A stretch of DNA of 64,000 bases from Candidatus Phosphitivorax anaerolimi (GCA_001896555.1 MPOS01000002.1:1-64000), one strand, 5' to 3'; counted from the stretch's first letter, positions 1-9,107 are shown. The notes: generated by a model not told the origin, from the letters alone. A program made the numbers and translations.

Positions 1-400
1 TCAGGCACTGGCGGAGGTCAGACTGGTCATGATCTGAGCTGACACCCTCCGAAGAAATCGCATCGGTAATGCGACTTCCGAGGATACAAGAACGTCTTTT
101 AAAATGGGTTTTTCAACGACCTCATTAAATATCTATCTGTTCCGGCAAGCATTCCAGCTGATAAGATGGGAACGAAGAGATCCCTTGTTGATATCTCAAC
201 CTCGTCAAAGCCATGGGGGAATAAACATCTCTATAAGGGATCATAGCTCTAAAACTGTACGATAATATCGTGTCTCCATGGGATGAGGTGTCAGGTCGGA
301 TTTAGACTTTTACAGGGTATATTGTCGGATCCTATCCGAACTATTCTTTGATAATTGTAAGAACGACTCTCAGTTATTACAGATGTATCATATCGTCCGT
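1..400. other. AT-richer stretch with no recognisable gene
   Basis: No convincing coding frame or RNA gene is visible here. A short inverted repeat, TCGGAT-CCT-ATCCGA, lies at 325-339. The stretch is downstream of fdhD and continues beyond the window edge, so it may hold the far end of a neighbouring regulatory region. Confidence 0.5.
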
Positions 401-1198
401 TCAGCTCAGGCGCTCTTCACCTGCATAAATGATCCCGGAATTGCGGCGGACATATCCAAGGAGAGTTACTCGATACTTCTGTGCGAGATGAACGGCCGCC
501 GCTGTGGGCGTTGACCGTGACACGACCACCGGTACCCCCATTCGTATCACCTTGGTGAGGATCTCGGATGAGATCCTGCCGCTCACGAACATCACACCGC
601 TCTCGGCAAGACCCATCTTCCCATTCCGGAGCAGAATGCCCGAGATCTTGTCGAAGCAGTTGTGGCGTCCTATGTCCTCGTTGAAGACCGAGAACTCTTT
701 ATGATGGAACAGCACGCTGTGCACACCGCCTACACCTCGAAAGAGCTCGGAGCGCCCCTCGAACTCTTCCATGGCGTTCAAGATGTCGATGACGGGAAAT
801 CTGTCATGGATGGGTATGGCCTGGAACTTGTCCTGCTTGAGGGGGTTGATGTAGGTAAAGCATCTCCCGCATCCCGAGGTCATGCTCCTGAGGCTCTCGC
901 ACCTGTCCACCGCCTTGCCGGGGGCCAGGTTGACCATCACGGAAAAAAGCCGCTCGTTATAGGAGATACTGGACACATCGTCCATTGAGTCGATGACGCC
1001 CTCGCTGAAGAGAAACCCGAGGGCAAGCTCCTCGGGATACTGATTGAGGCAGAGCAGGGAAGCATACTCGACGGTATCGATGAATATTTTCAGGGATATC
1101 TCGCCGATTACCGGTTTCTCCTGTTCCCGGAACTCTACAGTATCACCTGATCTGACAATCTCCTTGACCGGAAAGATGCTGTACGTCTTCTCATCCAT
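401..1198 (-). CDS. fdhD: FdhD, sulfurtransferase for formate dehydrogenase maturation
   Basis: FdhD passes sulfur from a cysteine desulfurase to the molybdenum or tungsten bis-PGD cofactor of formate dehydrogenase, in the cytoplasm. The family signatures are visible: a CxxC in SGCGRC and the late motif EDIGRHNCFDK. The frame is open up to 1318, but that start would overlap cysE by 95 bases with a GGAGG only two bases from the ATG. The Met at 1198 gives about 265 residues, the normal family length, and clears cysE, though it has no good Shine-Dalgarno sequence, so the start is uncertain. It lies directly downstream of cysE on the same strand and may be translationally coupled to it. No formate dehydrogenase subunit gene is in the window. 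Confidence 0.93.
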   Translation of the reverse strand: MDEKTYSIFPVKEIVRSGDTVEFREQEKPVIGEISLKIFIDTVEYASLLCLNQYPEELALGFLFSEGVIDSMDDVSSISYNERLFSVMVNLAPGKAVDRCESLRSMTSGCGRCFTYINPLKQDKFQAIPIHDRFPVIDILNAMEEFEGRSELFRGVGGVHSVLFHHKEFSVFNEDIGRHNCFDKISGILLRNGKMGLAESGVMFVSGRISSEILTKVIRMGVPVVVSRSTPTAAAVHLAQKYRVTLLGYVRRNSGIIYAGEERLS

Positions 1199-1223
1199 AA
1201 ATGGTTCACGGGAAGGTTTTTCG

Positions 1224-2195
1224 TCAGATGCCTTCCCCTCCTCCCCGAAAGATCTTCTCTTCTGCTTTGCCTTGCACGATTTTCGATCCAGGCTGAACAT
1301 CGTGATCGACCCAGACATTTCCTCCGATCTCCGAACCGTGCCCGATTATGATGCGTCCGAGGATTGTCGCACCGGAATAAATGGTGACATTGTCTTGCAC
1401 GATCGGGTGCCTGGGGATCTTCTTTATCGGGAACCCGTTTCCATCAAGGGGAAAGCTCTTGGCTCCCAGAGTTACTCCCTGATATATTCGCACATGGTTC
1501 CCAATGATGCTGGTTTCGCCGATGACGATTCCCGTGCCGTGGTCCATGAAGAAGTATTCACCGATTTCCGCCCCTGGATGAATATCAATGCCTGTCTCGG
1601 AATGTGCAATTTCTGTGATGATCCTCGGAATCAGGGGAATTCCCAGCTTGTAGAGCTCATGCGCGACTCGGTAGTTGGTGAGCGCCCGAATACTCGGATA
1701 GCAAAAGATTATTTCCCCTTGATTGTCCACGGCAGGGTCACCATCGAAAGCCGCCTGAACGTCTGTGGACAGCAGACGGCGGATATTCGGAAGGCTCTGG
1801 ATGAACTGTAATGTCAGAAGCTGTGATCTTTCGACGCAATAACTTTCCGAAGCACTCGAGCAATCTGTCTCCCTGAACCACATTCCCCTCAAGATCTGCT
1901 CGGAGAGCAGCCTGAATACCGAATCGAGCGTTGATCCGACATGGTACTGCATTGTCTCTATCTTAAGTTCCGCCATCCCGAAGTAACCCGGGAAGAGTAT
2001 GGAACGCAGACTGTCCATGATATCACTGAGGGTTCGTACCGAGGGCATGGGTATATCATGATCGCTTCGATGGGATAAGACCTGACGGGATTCGGAAGAG
2101 CAGAGCTGCTCAATGACATCAATTATTACCTGCCGACCCAAACGATAGGAGCCGTTCTTCTCCGGTTCAATTTCTAGAGCTTGAGTGCCTTTCAT
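1224..2195 (-). CDS. cysE: Serine O-acetyltransferase (CysE/EpsC type)
   Basis: This enzyme acetylates L-serine with acetyl-CoA to O-acetylserine, the carbon skeleton for cysteine. The 323-residue protein has an N-terminal helical half and a C-terminal left-handed beta-helix of hexapeptide repeats from about residue 200. The active-site segment MDHGTGIVIGET carries the catalytic His, and RIYQGVTLGAKSF follows it. The length fits the longer EpsC-like branch better than the 273-residue E. coli enzyme. GGAAGGA lies 9 bases before the ATG and supports this start. The gene precedes fdhD, and both products handle sulfur chemistry. Confidence 0.93.
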   Translation of the reverse strand: MKGTQALEIEPEKNGSYRLGRQVIIDVIEQLCSSESRQVLSHRSDHDIPMPSVRTLSDIMDSLRSILFPGYFGMAELKIETMQYHVGSTLDSVFRLLSEQILRGMWFRETDCSSASESYCVERSQLLTLQFIQSLPNIRRLLSTDVQAAFDGDPAVDNQGEIIFCYPSIRALTNYRVAHELYKLGIPLIPRIITEIAHSETGIDIHPGAEIGEYFFMDHGTGIVIGETSIIGNHVRIYQGVTLGAKSFPLDGNGFPIKKIPRHPIVQDNVTIYSGATILGRIIIGHGSEIGGNVWVDHDVQPGSKIVQGKAEEKIFRGGGEGI

Positions 2196-2245
2196 AACTG
2201 TATCCTTCCATTATACAGAGCATGTGAGAGCCTCTTTCTCTCAAT

Positions 2246-2271
2246 ATTATAGATACTGCTATTACAATCAA
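2246..2271 (-). promoter_or_regulatory. Weak candidate promoter for cysE-fdhD
   Basis: On the minus strand TTGATT (2266-2271) is followed by a perfect TATAAT (2246-2251), but the spacer is only 14 bases, shorter than the usual 16-18. The -10 match and AT-rich context make it plausible; the spacing makes it weak. Confidence 0.25.
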
Positions 2272-2366
2272 CTCACTAGTCTTTAAATAATTTATTGGTT
2301 CCTCAGATTAGTTAAGTTTTTGATATCATGATGAGGATTATATTATTTCTGTTTCGTGAAAGGATC

Positions 2367-5156
2367 TCACAGCGACTCGGCTATGCGCTTGAGGGCTGCC
2401 TGAATGTTCTTGTCCAGAATGTGGAGGCGCAGCACCTTCCTTCCCTTTTCCTTGAGTGCGTTCCAGTCTCCCAGTGCCTGGGCGCTCTTGAGGGTCCCGA
2501 ACGAAATGGTCGACTGCCGCGAACCGGGCTCGTCCGGAATCGCAAGATCATCGAACACAGACCGGGTGATCTGGATGAAGAGTCCCCTGCCCTCATCGCC
2601 CTTGTGGAGCTGGCCCGTGGAGTGGAGGTAACGGGGGCCATACCCGCTCATGACCGCGATCCTAAAGGTGTCCCTGATCTTTGTGCAGAGACTGTCCAGG
2701 GCCTTTCCGATCTCGCCGGCTGGAGGCAGGTACGCCTGGATCGCGACGTATGAAGCGCTCCGAGCCTCTGCCAGAAACGATGCGAGGGCATCGGACAGAG
2801 TCCCGGCCTGCACGTCGCCGTACACGCTGATGTATCCATCTTGCAGTGCCGGGGCGGGTGCTGGAAGAGCGCCGGTCGCCCGGAACCGCTCCATCGCCTC
2901 GCTCGCGCGTTTCTTCGCAGCCTCGACATCAGGTTGATCGAAGGGGTTGATGCCGAGAATGTAGCCTGCCAGGGACGTGGCCATCTCCCAGAGGTAGAAC
3001 TGCCCGCCGATATCGTATCGATCGTGCAGCACGATGCGCACCACAGGATGTCCGGCCTTTTCCAGCTCACCCAGCAGGGCCTCGTGGGTATCGTCGCCTT
3101 CGAGCCTCAGGCTCACAAAGAGCCGGTCGCTCCGGTAATGCCCGGGCGAGCCAGGGTTTTCGCGCACGATGGGCACGATCCCCTTGCCCTCCTTACCCGT
3201 ACTCTCGGCGATGAGCTGCTCCACCCAATCGCCGAACGAGGCGATGGCGGGCGAGAGGAAGAAGGTTACTTTGTTCCTGCCCGCAAGCGCCGCCTCACCG
3301 AGAAGAGCGCCGAGGGTACCGCCGGAGTTTGCCCCCTCGGGGGTGCAGCCCCCGGCCTGGCAGTTCTCGGTCATGACCAGGGCCCTGTCAAGGAGCGACT
3401 TGATGTCCGCGCCTATGAGCGCCGCCGGTACGAGCCCGAAATGCGAGAGGGCAGAGTACCTGCCGCCCAGATCCGGCTCGTTGAGGAATATGTTTCTGAA
3501 ACCGTAAGTGCGGGCCGTCTCCACCAGGGGCGAGCCCGGATCCGTGATCGCGATGAAGTGCTCTCCGGCGTTCTCCGCGCCCAGGGCGTCTGCGGTCGTG
3601 GTGTAGAAGTACTTGAAGAACGAGAGCGTCTCCACCGTGGTGCCGGACTTGGTCGATACGATGAACAGGGTCTTGGCAGGGTCGATCTTCCGGGATTCGG
3701 CGGCCAGAAAGTCGGGATCGGTGCTGTCGATCACCACGAGATCGAGATACCCCTCGCGCACGCCGAAGACGGCCCGCATCACCTCAGGGGCAAGTGAGGA
3801 CCCGCCCATGCCCAGAAGCAACGCGCGGGTATATCCCTTCGAAACAATGTCCCGGGCGAACTGCTCCATCCCGTCGGCGCTGTCAAGGATGTCTGAGGGC
3901 AGAGAGAGCCAGGCGAGACGGTTGGTGATCTCCTTGGGGCTCCTACTCCATACCGTGTAGTCGCGTGCGTATATCCGGGACATGACCCCGGACTTGTCCA
4001 TCTCCTGAAGACGGGCGTCCACCTTGGCCTTGAGGTCGCCCGAAGTGATTGTCATCTGATGCCACCTAGAGATGATGGCCCGCCTCTTGGCTGCGATGCT
4101 GTCCATGAGCGAGCGGAACGACCCGGCGAACAGGTCCACCCCGTCGTTCTGCAGCTTGGTGGTCACGGCGTCGAGATCGATGCCCGCCTCGGTCAGGCGC
4201 GCGATCTGATCGCGGGCCTCATCAAAACCGGCATCGAGAGTTTTTTCCATCTTTCCATGATCCAGGTAGGCCTTGAGCGTGGCGGGAGGAAGGGTGTTGA
4301 CCGTGTGCGGGCCGATGAGTTCGTCCACATAGAGCGTGTCGGGATATTTCGGGTTCTTGGTGCCGGTGCTCGCCCAGAGCAGCCGCTGGGGCCGCGCCCC
4401 CTGCTGCTGAAGCGTCTGCCAGCGCGGGCCTGAGAAGATCTCACGAAAGAGCCCGTAGGCCACCTTGGCGTTGGCCACGGCGATCTTTCCTATGAGGTCG
4501 CTGAAAGATCTCTTTTCGAGTTCGGGATCGAGCGAGGTGTCCACCCTGCTCACGAAGAACGAGGCCACCGAGGCCACACGGGAGATGTCCTTCCCTGTAG
4601 CCTTCAGCCTTTCCAGGCCGTTCAGATAGGCGTAGGCCACCTCCTCATAGCGCTGGACCGAAAAGAGCAGGGTCACATTGACGTTGATGCCCTCTGCAAT
4701 CAGTGTCTCGATCGCAGGCACCCCTTCTCTGGTGGCGGGGACCTTGATCATGATGTTCGGGCGGTTCAGCGTGGAAAACAGGCCCCTGGCTTCCTGGATG
4801 GTTTTTTCCGTATCATAGGCCAGCTCCGGGCTCACCTCTATGCTCACGTAGCCGTCCAGGCCGTCCGTCTCGTCATACACCTTCCGGAAGAGATCGGCGG
4901 TCCGGGCGATATCGTCAAGCGCCAGGCGCTCGTAGATATCTTCGATGGACAGACCCTCCCGTGCCAGGGCCGCAAGATCGTCGTCGTAATCGGAGCTGCC
5001 CGCGATGGCCTTTTCAAAGATCGTGGGGTTTGACGTGACCCCGCGGATGCCCTGATCGATGAGTGCTTTCAGCTCGCCTGAGTTGATCAGGGACCTGCGG
5101 ATGTAGTCAAACCATATCGACTGCCCTATCTGGGCCAATGTATGGAGTTTCGCCAT
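2367..5156 (-). CDS. Bifunctional transaldolase / glucose-6-phosphate isomerase
   Basis: This is a natural fusion of two sugar-phosphate enzymes, about 929 residues. The N-terminal 350 residues are a transaldolase: SIWFDYIRR, GVTSNPTIFEKAI, and NIMIKVPAT with the Schiff-base Lys near residue 138. The remainder is a phosphoglucose isomerase with GMGGSSLAPEV, the sugar-phosphate loop STKSGTTVET, and GGRYSALSHFGLVP. It would interconvert glucose-6-phosphate and fructose-6-phosphate and exchange dihydroxyacetone units in the pentose phosphate pathway. The frame opens at 5207, but the Met at 5156 has AAGGAG 8 bases upstream and starts exactly where the family does (MAKLHTLAQIGQS). Glucokinase lies immediately upstream on the same strand, so the pair covers glucose to fructose-6-phosphate. 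Such fusions are known in several bacterial phyla. Confidence 0.95.
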   Translation of the reverse strand: MAKLHTLAQIGQSIWFDYIRRSLINSGELKALIDQGIRGVTSNPTIFEKAIAGSSDYDDDLAALAREGLSIEDIYERLALDDIARTADLFRKVYDETDGLDGYVSIEVSPELAYDTEKTIQEARGLFSTLNRPNIMIKVPATREGVPAIETLIAEGINVNVTLLFSVQRYEEVAYAYLNGLERLKATGKDISRVASVASFFVSRVDTSLDPELEKRSFSDLIGKIAVANAKVAYGLFREIFSGPRWQTLQQQGARPQRLLWASTGTKNPKYPDTLYVDELIGPHTVNTLPPATLKAYLDHGKMEKTLDAGFDEARDQIARLTEAGIDLDAVTTKLQNDGVDLFAGSFRSLMDSIAAKRRAIISRWHQMTITSGDLKAKVDARLQEMDKSGVMSRIYARDYTVWSRSPKEITNRLAWLSLPSDILDSADGMEQFARDIVSKGYTRALLLGMGGSSLAPEVMRAVFGVREGYLDLVVIDSTDPDFLAAESRKIDPAKTLFIVSTKSGTTVETLSFFKYFYTTTADALGAENAGEHFIAITDPGSPLVETARTYGFRNIFLNEPDLGGRYSALSHFGLVPAALIGADIKSLLDRALVMTENCQAGGCTPEGANSGGTLGALLGEAALAGRNKVTFFLSPAIASFGDWVEQLIAESTGKEGKGIVPIVRENPGSPGHYRSDRLFVSLRLEGDDTHEALLGELEKAGHPVVRIVLHDRYDIGGQFYLWEMATSLAGYILGINPFDQPDVEAAKKRASEAMERFRATGALPAPAPALQDGYISVYGDVQAGTLSDALASFLAEARSASYVAIQAYLPPAGEIGKALDSLCTKIRDTFRIAVMSGYGPRYLHSTGQLHKGDEGRGLFIQITRSVFDDLAIPDEPGSRQSTISFGTLKSAQALGDWNALKEKGRKVLRLHILDKNIQAALKRIAESL

Positions 5157-5305
5157 GTCTTGCGCTCCTTCAAAAGGTATTGGAAGTGGTGATCGGACAC
5201 CTACCATACAAGAATCAGGGCCGAAATCTCAAGCCCCTTTCTCTTATCCAAGAAATTCCTTGATGCTCCGCTTCCCGGGCCGTTTCCCCGGCACTATCCC
5301 ACAGC

Positions 5306-6310
5306 TTACGGGAGGGTATCCATGATATCCAGCCCGAAATGGGCAGCCCCTATGAGACCGGCCTTTGGATTGAGGATGAGATTCACCGGAAAGGCGGAGA
5401 TGACCGAAGAGAGCCTGCCCTTGCTGAGATACGCCTCCATGAACGGGCTCTGCCTGATGATGGAGGCAAGCCTGGGCGGTATGCCTCCCCCGATGTACAC
5501 CCCTCCTGAGGCGAGGATCTTGAGAGCGAGATTGCCGGCCTCGGCCCCGAGTACGGAGAGGAAGATGCGCATCGTCTCCTGGCAGATCTCGCAGGTCTTC
5601 CTGCTATCCAGTGCTGCATTCACGATAACGGCTGTGGCGTCGGGCTCCCTGACCAGACTTTCCGCCAGCCAGGCAGGCTCTTCATGCCTGCCCTGATCTT
5701 TGAGAAACGAATAGATGTTCGGAATGCCGGTGCCCGAGCATATCCGCTCGTAGCTGACATGATCGAAGCGCTCCATGAGATACCTGAGCAGCTCGAGCTC
5801 GATGGCATCTGTTGGTCCGAATTCGGTGTGGCCGCCTTCAGAGGCATGGGCGAGATAGCGGCTGCCGTCCCACGTGAGATATGCCTCGCCCAGGCCGGTA
5901 CCTGCCGCGATGACCGCACGCGGACCGGTAGGTGCCTCGACGCCCGTGTTCAGGGTGAGCAGGTCTTCGTCCTTGAGCAGGGGAATGCTGTAGGCGACCG
6001 CCTGGAGGTCGTTGATAAGACTCACCCTGTCGATCTTCAGCTCGGTCTGGAGATATCCGGCATCGATCTCCCACGGCAGGTTCGTGATCCGGGCCCGCTT
6101 CCCCACCACGGGTCCTGCCACACCGAAGACCGCGTGATCGACGCCCGTGATTTCATACCGTTCCGTAAACTCTGCGATGATGGCCTTGAGCGAGTTGTAT
6201 GACCTGCTGGGATATGTGCCCTCGAATAAGGGCCTCTTTGGACCGTTTTGCGGGGTGTACAGCGCGAGTGTGGTCTTGGTCCCCCCGATATCACCTGCAA
6301 TCAATTTCAT
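5306..6310 (-). CDS. glk: Glucokinase (Glk family, non-ROK)
   Basis: Phosphorylates glucose with ATP to glucose-6-phosphate. The N-terminal phosphate-binding motif GDIGGTKT, the substrate segment TNLPWEID, AAGTGLGEAYL, ASEGGHTEFGP and SGTGIPNIYSFL are all present. At 334 residues it has the usual length of the hexokinase-fold Glk family. The chosen Met has GGAG 6 bases upstream; the in-frame Met four codons earlier has no site. It is upstream of the tal-pgi fusion on the same strand with a 149-base gap, so the two probably serve one route, though an internal promoter is possible. Confidence 0.94.
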   Translation of the reverse strand: MKLIAGDIGGTKTTLALYTPQNGPKRPLFEGTYPSRSYNSLKAIIAEFTERYEITGVDHAVFGVAGPVVGKRARITNLPWEIDAGYLQTELKIDRVSLINDLQAVAYSIPLLKDEDLLTLNTGVEAPTGPRAVIAAGTGLGEAYLTWDGSRYLAHASEGGHTEFGPTDAIELELLRYLMERFDHVSYERICSGTGIPNIYSFLKDQGRHEEPAWLAESLVREPDATAVIVNAALDSRKTCEICQETMRIFLSVLGAEAGNLALKILASGGVYIGGGIPPRLASIIRQSPFMEAYLSKGRLSSVISAFPVNLILNPKAGLIGAAHFGLDIMDTLP

Positions 6311-6396
6311 GGCGCACTCCATTTTCTTATTTTACTATACATTATCCGTCATGACGTGTCTGTTGGCAATATGAGGGAACAGTGTGCCGGGTGAAA

Positions 6397-6428
6397 GCCC
6401 GCCCTGCTGATCTCGGGAAGGGGCGGGC
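6397..6428 (-). terminator. GC-rich hairpin, likely terminator of the 6524-6949 gene
   Basis: GCCCGCCC (6397-6404) and GGGCGGGC (6421-6428) form a perfect 8-bp stem with a 16-base loop. Read on the minus strand it is followed by TTTC, a short U tract. It lies about 95 bases after the stop codon of the receiver gene. Confidence 0.45.
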
Positions 6429-6523
6429 GTGTCTCCTCAGGGAGCACCGGGTAGCGACGCGCCGTGGAGGATGGCCGCCTGGTATAGACGGCCCTTGTCC
6501 GGCTCGATATGCCATACGGGAGA

Positions 6524-6949
6524 TCACCCGGGGAAGCTCAGCCTGACGAGTTTCTGCGTCTCGAAGATGTTCTTCACCTTGTTGATGAAATCCTTCTCTC
6601 TGATGGGCTTTCGAATGTACGCGTCGGCAAGTTTCCCCTCGAAGAGCTCCTCGAGGTCGCTCATCTTTGCGCTTCCGGAGCAGATGAGCACCTTGATGTG
6701 GGGATACTTGAACTTGACAAAGTGGACGAACACGACCCCGTCCATGCCCGGACGGCTGATGTTGGTGGAGACGATGTCGATGTTGCCGCGCCTCTGTTCT
6801 ATCATCTGCAGGGCTGTGTCACTTGAGGGGGCGGTGAGGATATCCAGATCATACTCCTCGAAGTTGTTTTCGATGATTGCCCTGATGAAAGACCTGATTT
6901 CCCGTTTGTCATCCACGATCAGGACGATCTTTTTTCTCTTCACGCTCAT
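6524..6949 (-). CDS. CheY-like receiver protein lacking the phospho-acceptor Asp
   Basis: A 141-residue single-domain receiver with no output domain. The acidic pocket (D13, D14), the switch Ser (S91 in CSGS) and the conserved Lys (K114 in IRKP) are in place. In the phosphorylation loop STNISRPGMDG, Asn63 (codon AAC) stands where the phospho-accepting Asp normally is. It therefore probably cannot be phosphorylated in the standard way and may act constitutively or by protein contacts. AAGGAA precedes the ATG. It lies upstream of glk on the same strand, but a GC-rich hairpin separates them. No histidine kinase is adjacent. Confidence 0.88.
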   Translation of the reverse strand: MSVKRKKIVLIVDDKREIRSFIRAIIENNFEEYDLDILTAPSSDTALQMIEQRRGNIDIVSTNISRPGMDGVVFVHFVKFKYPHIKVLICSGSAKMSDLEELFEGKLADAYIRKPIREKDFINKVKNIFETQKLVRLSFPG

Positions 6950-7062
6950 GGGGTGATATTCCTTTTAGAAACTCAGTATACGTGCATCGATACGATTTAC
7001 AAAGAGGACTTCACTCCGGGGCGGGATTGTCCTATAGAAAAATGGTGAGGAAACAAAGAATC

Positions 7063-7599
7063 ATGGCGCCTGAAACGAAAAGAGGGAAAATCCTTCTCCA
7101 CACCTGCTGCGGGCCCTGTGCAACCGCCTGCGTGGAGCGGCTCGCCCCGGATTACGAGGTTATTCTATTCTTCAGCAACTCGAACCTCGCGCCTGAAACC
7201 GAGTATCTCAAGCGCCTTGAGCACGCAAGAAGGCTTGCGAAGATCCTGAACATCGAGCTCAGGGAGGATGTCTACGACCACCGGTCATGGCTCGAGCACG
7301 TCAAAGGTCTCGAGAACGAGCCCGAGAGAGGGAAGAGGTGCGAGAGATGCTTCGCGTTCAGCCTGGCGAGGACCGCTGCAAAGGCGGGCGAGCTGGGGAT
7401 TCCGGCCTTCACCACGAGCCTGAGCGTAAGCCGCTACAAGTCTTCATCCACCATTTTTTCCCAGGGAAGGGCATATCAGGGTTTCATGGCCATAGATTTC
7501 AAGAAGAATAACGGCTATGCCCGGAGCATCGAGCTGAGCCGGCAATACGGCCTCTACCGTCAGAACTACTGCGGGTGCGAATTCAGCATGAGGCCTTGA
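7063..7599 (+). CDS. queH: Epoxyqueuosine reductase QueH
   Basis: QueH (former DUF208) performs the last step of queuosine synthesis, reducing epoxyqueuosine in tRNA anticodons; it replaces the cobalamin enzyme QueG. Diagnostic cysteine motifs are all visible: LLHTCCGPC near the N-terminus, GKRCERCF in the middle, TTSLSVSRYKS, and the C-terminal NYCGCEFS. These provide iron-sulfur and metal ligands. The frame is open from 6982, but the Met at 7063 places TCCGPC at the family's usual distance from the start and has GTGAGG about 12 bases upstream; a Met at 7042 is the alternative. It is divergent from the receiver gene. Confidence 0.93.
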   Translation: MAPETKRGKILLHTCCGPCATACVERLAPDYEVILFFSNSNLAPETEYLKRLEHARRLAKILNIELREDVYDHRSWLEHVKGLENEPERGKRCERCFAFSLARTAAKAGELGIPAFTTSLSVSRYKSSSTIFSQGRAYQGFMAIDFKKNNGYARSIELSRQYGLYRQNYCGCEFSMRP

Positions 7600-7699
7600 T
7601 CAGGGCCATCCCCGTGGAGAGTGCGGCGGAGAGGAAAATCGCATAAGGCCCCGCCGCAGCTTCCGGAGATGACCCGCTGGGATGATTCAAGCCACCGGG

Positions 7700-8071
7700 T
7701 TATTCTGCTTCTGCGGCTTTCTGTTCCTCTTTCTTCACCGGCTGCCCTTCGCCCTCTTCCTTCTTCTTTTTCTTCTTGGGTTTGGCTTCCACCACGGGTG
7801 CGGGCGCCTTCTTGCCCTTTTCCTTCTGAGGAGCAGCCTTTTTCTCTTCCCTGATCTTGGCCATATCGACGAGCTTCTGCTCGTTCGCTTCGATCGCGGC
7901 GAGCCGGATGTTGGTGTCGTTTATCTTCGCCTTGAGTTTCTTGACCACGGAGTCCTTTTCAATCAGACTCCCGTCGATCCCCTTTTCACTCAGCTCTGCC
8001 CTGCGCTGGCTCAGTTTTTCCACCCAGTACGCCTTCTGTGCCTCACGTACGCTTCGAAGCTTTGAAGCCAT
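7700..8071 (-). CDS. Small helical protein with Lys/Glu-rich tail, function unknown
   Basis: A 123-residue protein I do not recognise. Residues 1-75 look helical and coiled-coil-like with many charged residues. Residues 76-123 are low complexity, rich in Lys, Glu, Ala and Pro, with a run of six lysines (KPKKKKKKEEGEG), and are probably disordered. AAGGAG lies 6 bases before the ATG, so translation is well supported. It is convergent with queH and has no signal peptide or membrane segment. Such basic tails occur in nucleic-acid-associated proteins, but nothing here proves that role. Confidence 0.7.
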   Translation of the reverse strand: MASKLRSVREAQKAYWVEKLSQRRAELSEKGIDGSLIEKDSVVKKLKAKINDTNIRLAAIEANEQKLVDMAKIREEKKAAPQKEKGKKAPAPVVEAKPKKKKKKEEGEGQPVKKEEQKAAEAE

Positions 8072-8225
8072 ATGTTCTCCTTTCGCTCTCGATCATGAAA
8101 CCAGCCCTCTGGAACGCATGGTCTGCATGATGTTCCGATAAGGGTGTTTTCCTCTAGCATAGTTTTTTTCGGATTTCCAGCCTGTAAGATTTGCCTGATA
8201 TATCGGAAACATTATCTACCGGTAT

Positions 8226-9107
8226 TCACCTTCGCTCGGGCGGGATAGAGCCGAACCGTATGGACACGGCTGCCTCTTGATCAAAGGGCGGAGCAAGAAG
8301 CGAGAGCATCCTTCGCCTGGGGTCATGAAATTCAACCATGCCCAGCGAGAGTACAAAGCCTTCCCGGTCGCACGCAGCAGCGAGAAGTCCCTCTTTCGCA
8401 TCGTGTCTACCGGGTGCCGGTACAGCCCCATGTACCCCCCTGCCCTTCATGCTCACCTTCTGGGAACGCGCTTCTTTGAAATAGGTGTTGAACATCATGC
8501 GCCGATATTCCCTGCGCTGGATCATGTCGCGTGCTCTGACCTTGGGAGAGACCGGCATGTGCCGGATCGAGATCCCCGGATGCCCGTCAAAACCTGCGAG
8601 CAGACTTTCCAGCTCGCTTCCATGCTGGAAGGCGACCAGAAAGTCCGGCTGCAGCAGGTCGATGACGTGAAACTGAAATTCACGCGCCGCATCGGTCAGC
8701 ACAAACCCCGAGGAGTCGAGCACCAAGACCTCGAACCCGAGCCTGCGCGCCTTTTCCACGAGTTTCGCCGTGCCGCTCAGACAGGGCAGCAGATGCCCCC
8801 GGGGAGAGGTGGACCCGATGAAGTACCTGAGAACTGCGCCTCCCGGCTCTCCCGGCCCGGTCATCCCCTGCATTCCGATGGTGGTCGGCGGACCGATCGA
8901 CGACTGGCCGGGATCGCAGTCGATATATGCCACCCTTGCCGTGCTGCTCAGGCGCCGGGACAATGAGCGGCAGAAGGTGGTCTTGCCCCGGTTGCAGGCC
9001 CCCACAACATACACCAGACGTTCTCCGGGCATGTCGCACACCACGGCGGCAAGCTCATCCCACGACCTCTCCATACTGACGGCCAGTGGATCATCCATGA
9101 GATACAT
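8226..9107 (-). CDS. Clp1/Grc3/Nol9-like P-loop polynucleotide kinase homologue
   Basis: A 293-residue P-loop protein. The Walker A motif is GACNRGKTT (residues 36-44), and the following segment YIDCDPGQSSIGPPTTIGM is characteristic of the Clp1/Grc3/Nol9 RNA 5'-kinase family, with the D-x-D-x-GQ signature. A Walker B-like strand VLVLDSSGFV comes near residue 130. Eukaryotic and archaeal members phosphorylate 5'-hydroxyl RNA ends; bacterial members are sparse and mostly uncharacterised. No good ribosome site precedes either of the first two ATGs (9107 or 9098), so the start is uncertain. There is no obvious RNA ligase or nuclease partner beside it. A related P-loop GTPase role cannot be excluded. 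Confidence 0.72.
   Translation of the reverse strand: MYLMDDPLAVSMERSWDELAAVVCDMPGERLVYVVGACNRGKTTFCRSLSRRLSSTARVAYIDCDPGQSSIGPPTTIGMQGMTGPGEPGGAVLRYFIGSTSPRGHLLPCLSGTAKLVEKARRLGFEVLVLDSSGFVLTDAAREFQFHVIDLLQPDFLVAFQHGSELESLLAGFDGHPGISIRHMPVSPKVRARDMIQRREYRRMMFNTYFKEARSQKVSMKGRGVHGAVPAPGRHDAKEGLLAAACDREGFVLSLGMVEFHDPRRRMLSLLAPPFDQEAAVSIRFGSIPPERR

Noticed and set aside
1-30. Nine-codon minus-strand frame at the window edge
   Set aside because: Too short, with GGAGG too far upstream; probably chance.
1044-1811. 255-codon plus-strand frame opposite cysE and fdhD
   Set aside because: It lies wholly over two recognised genes on the other strand and shows no family motif.
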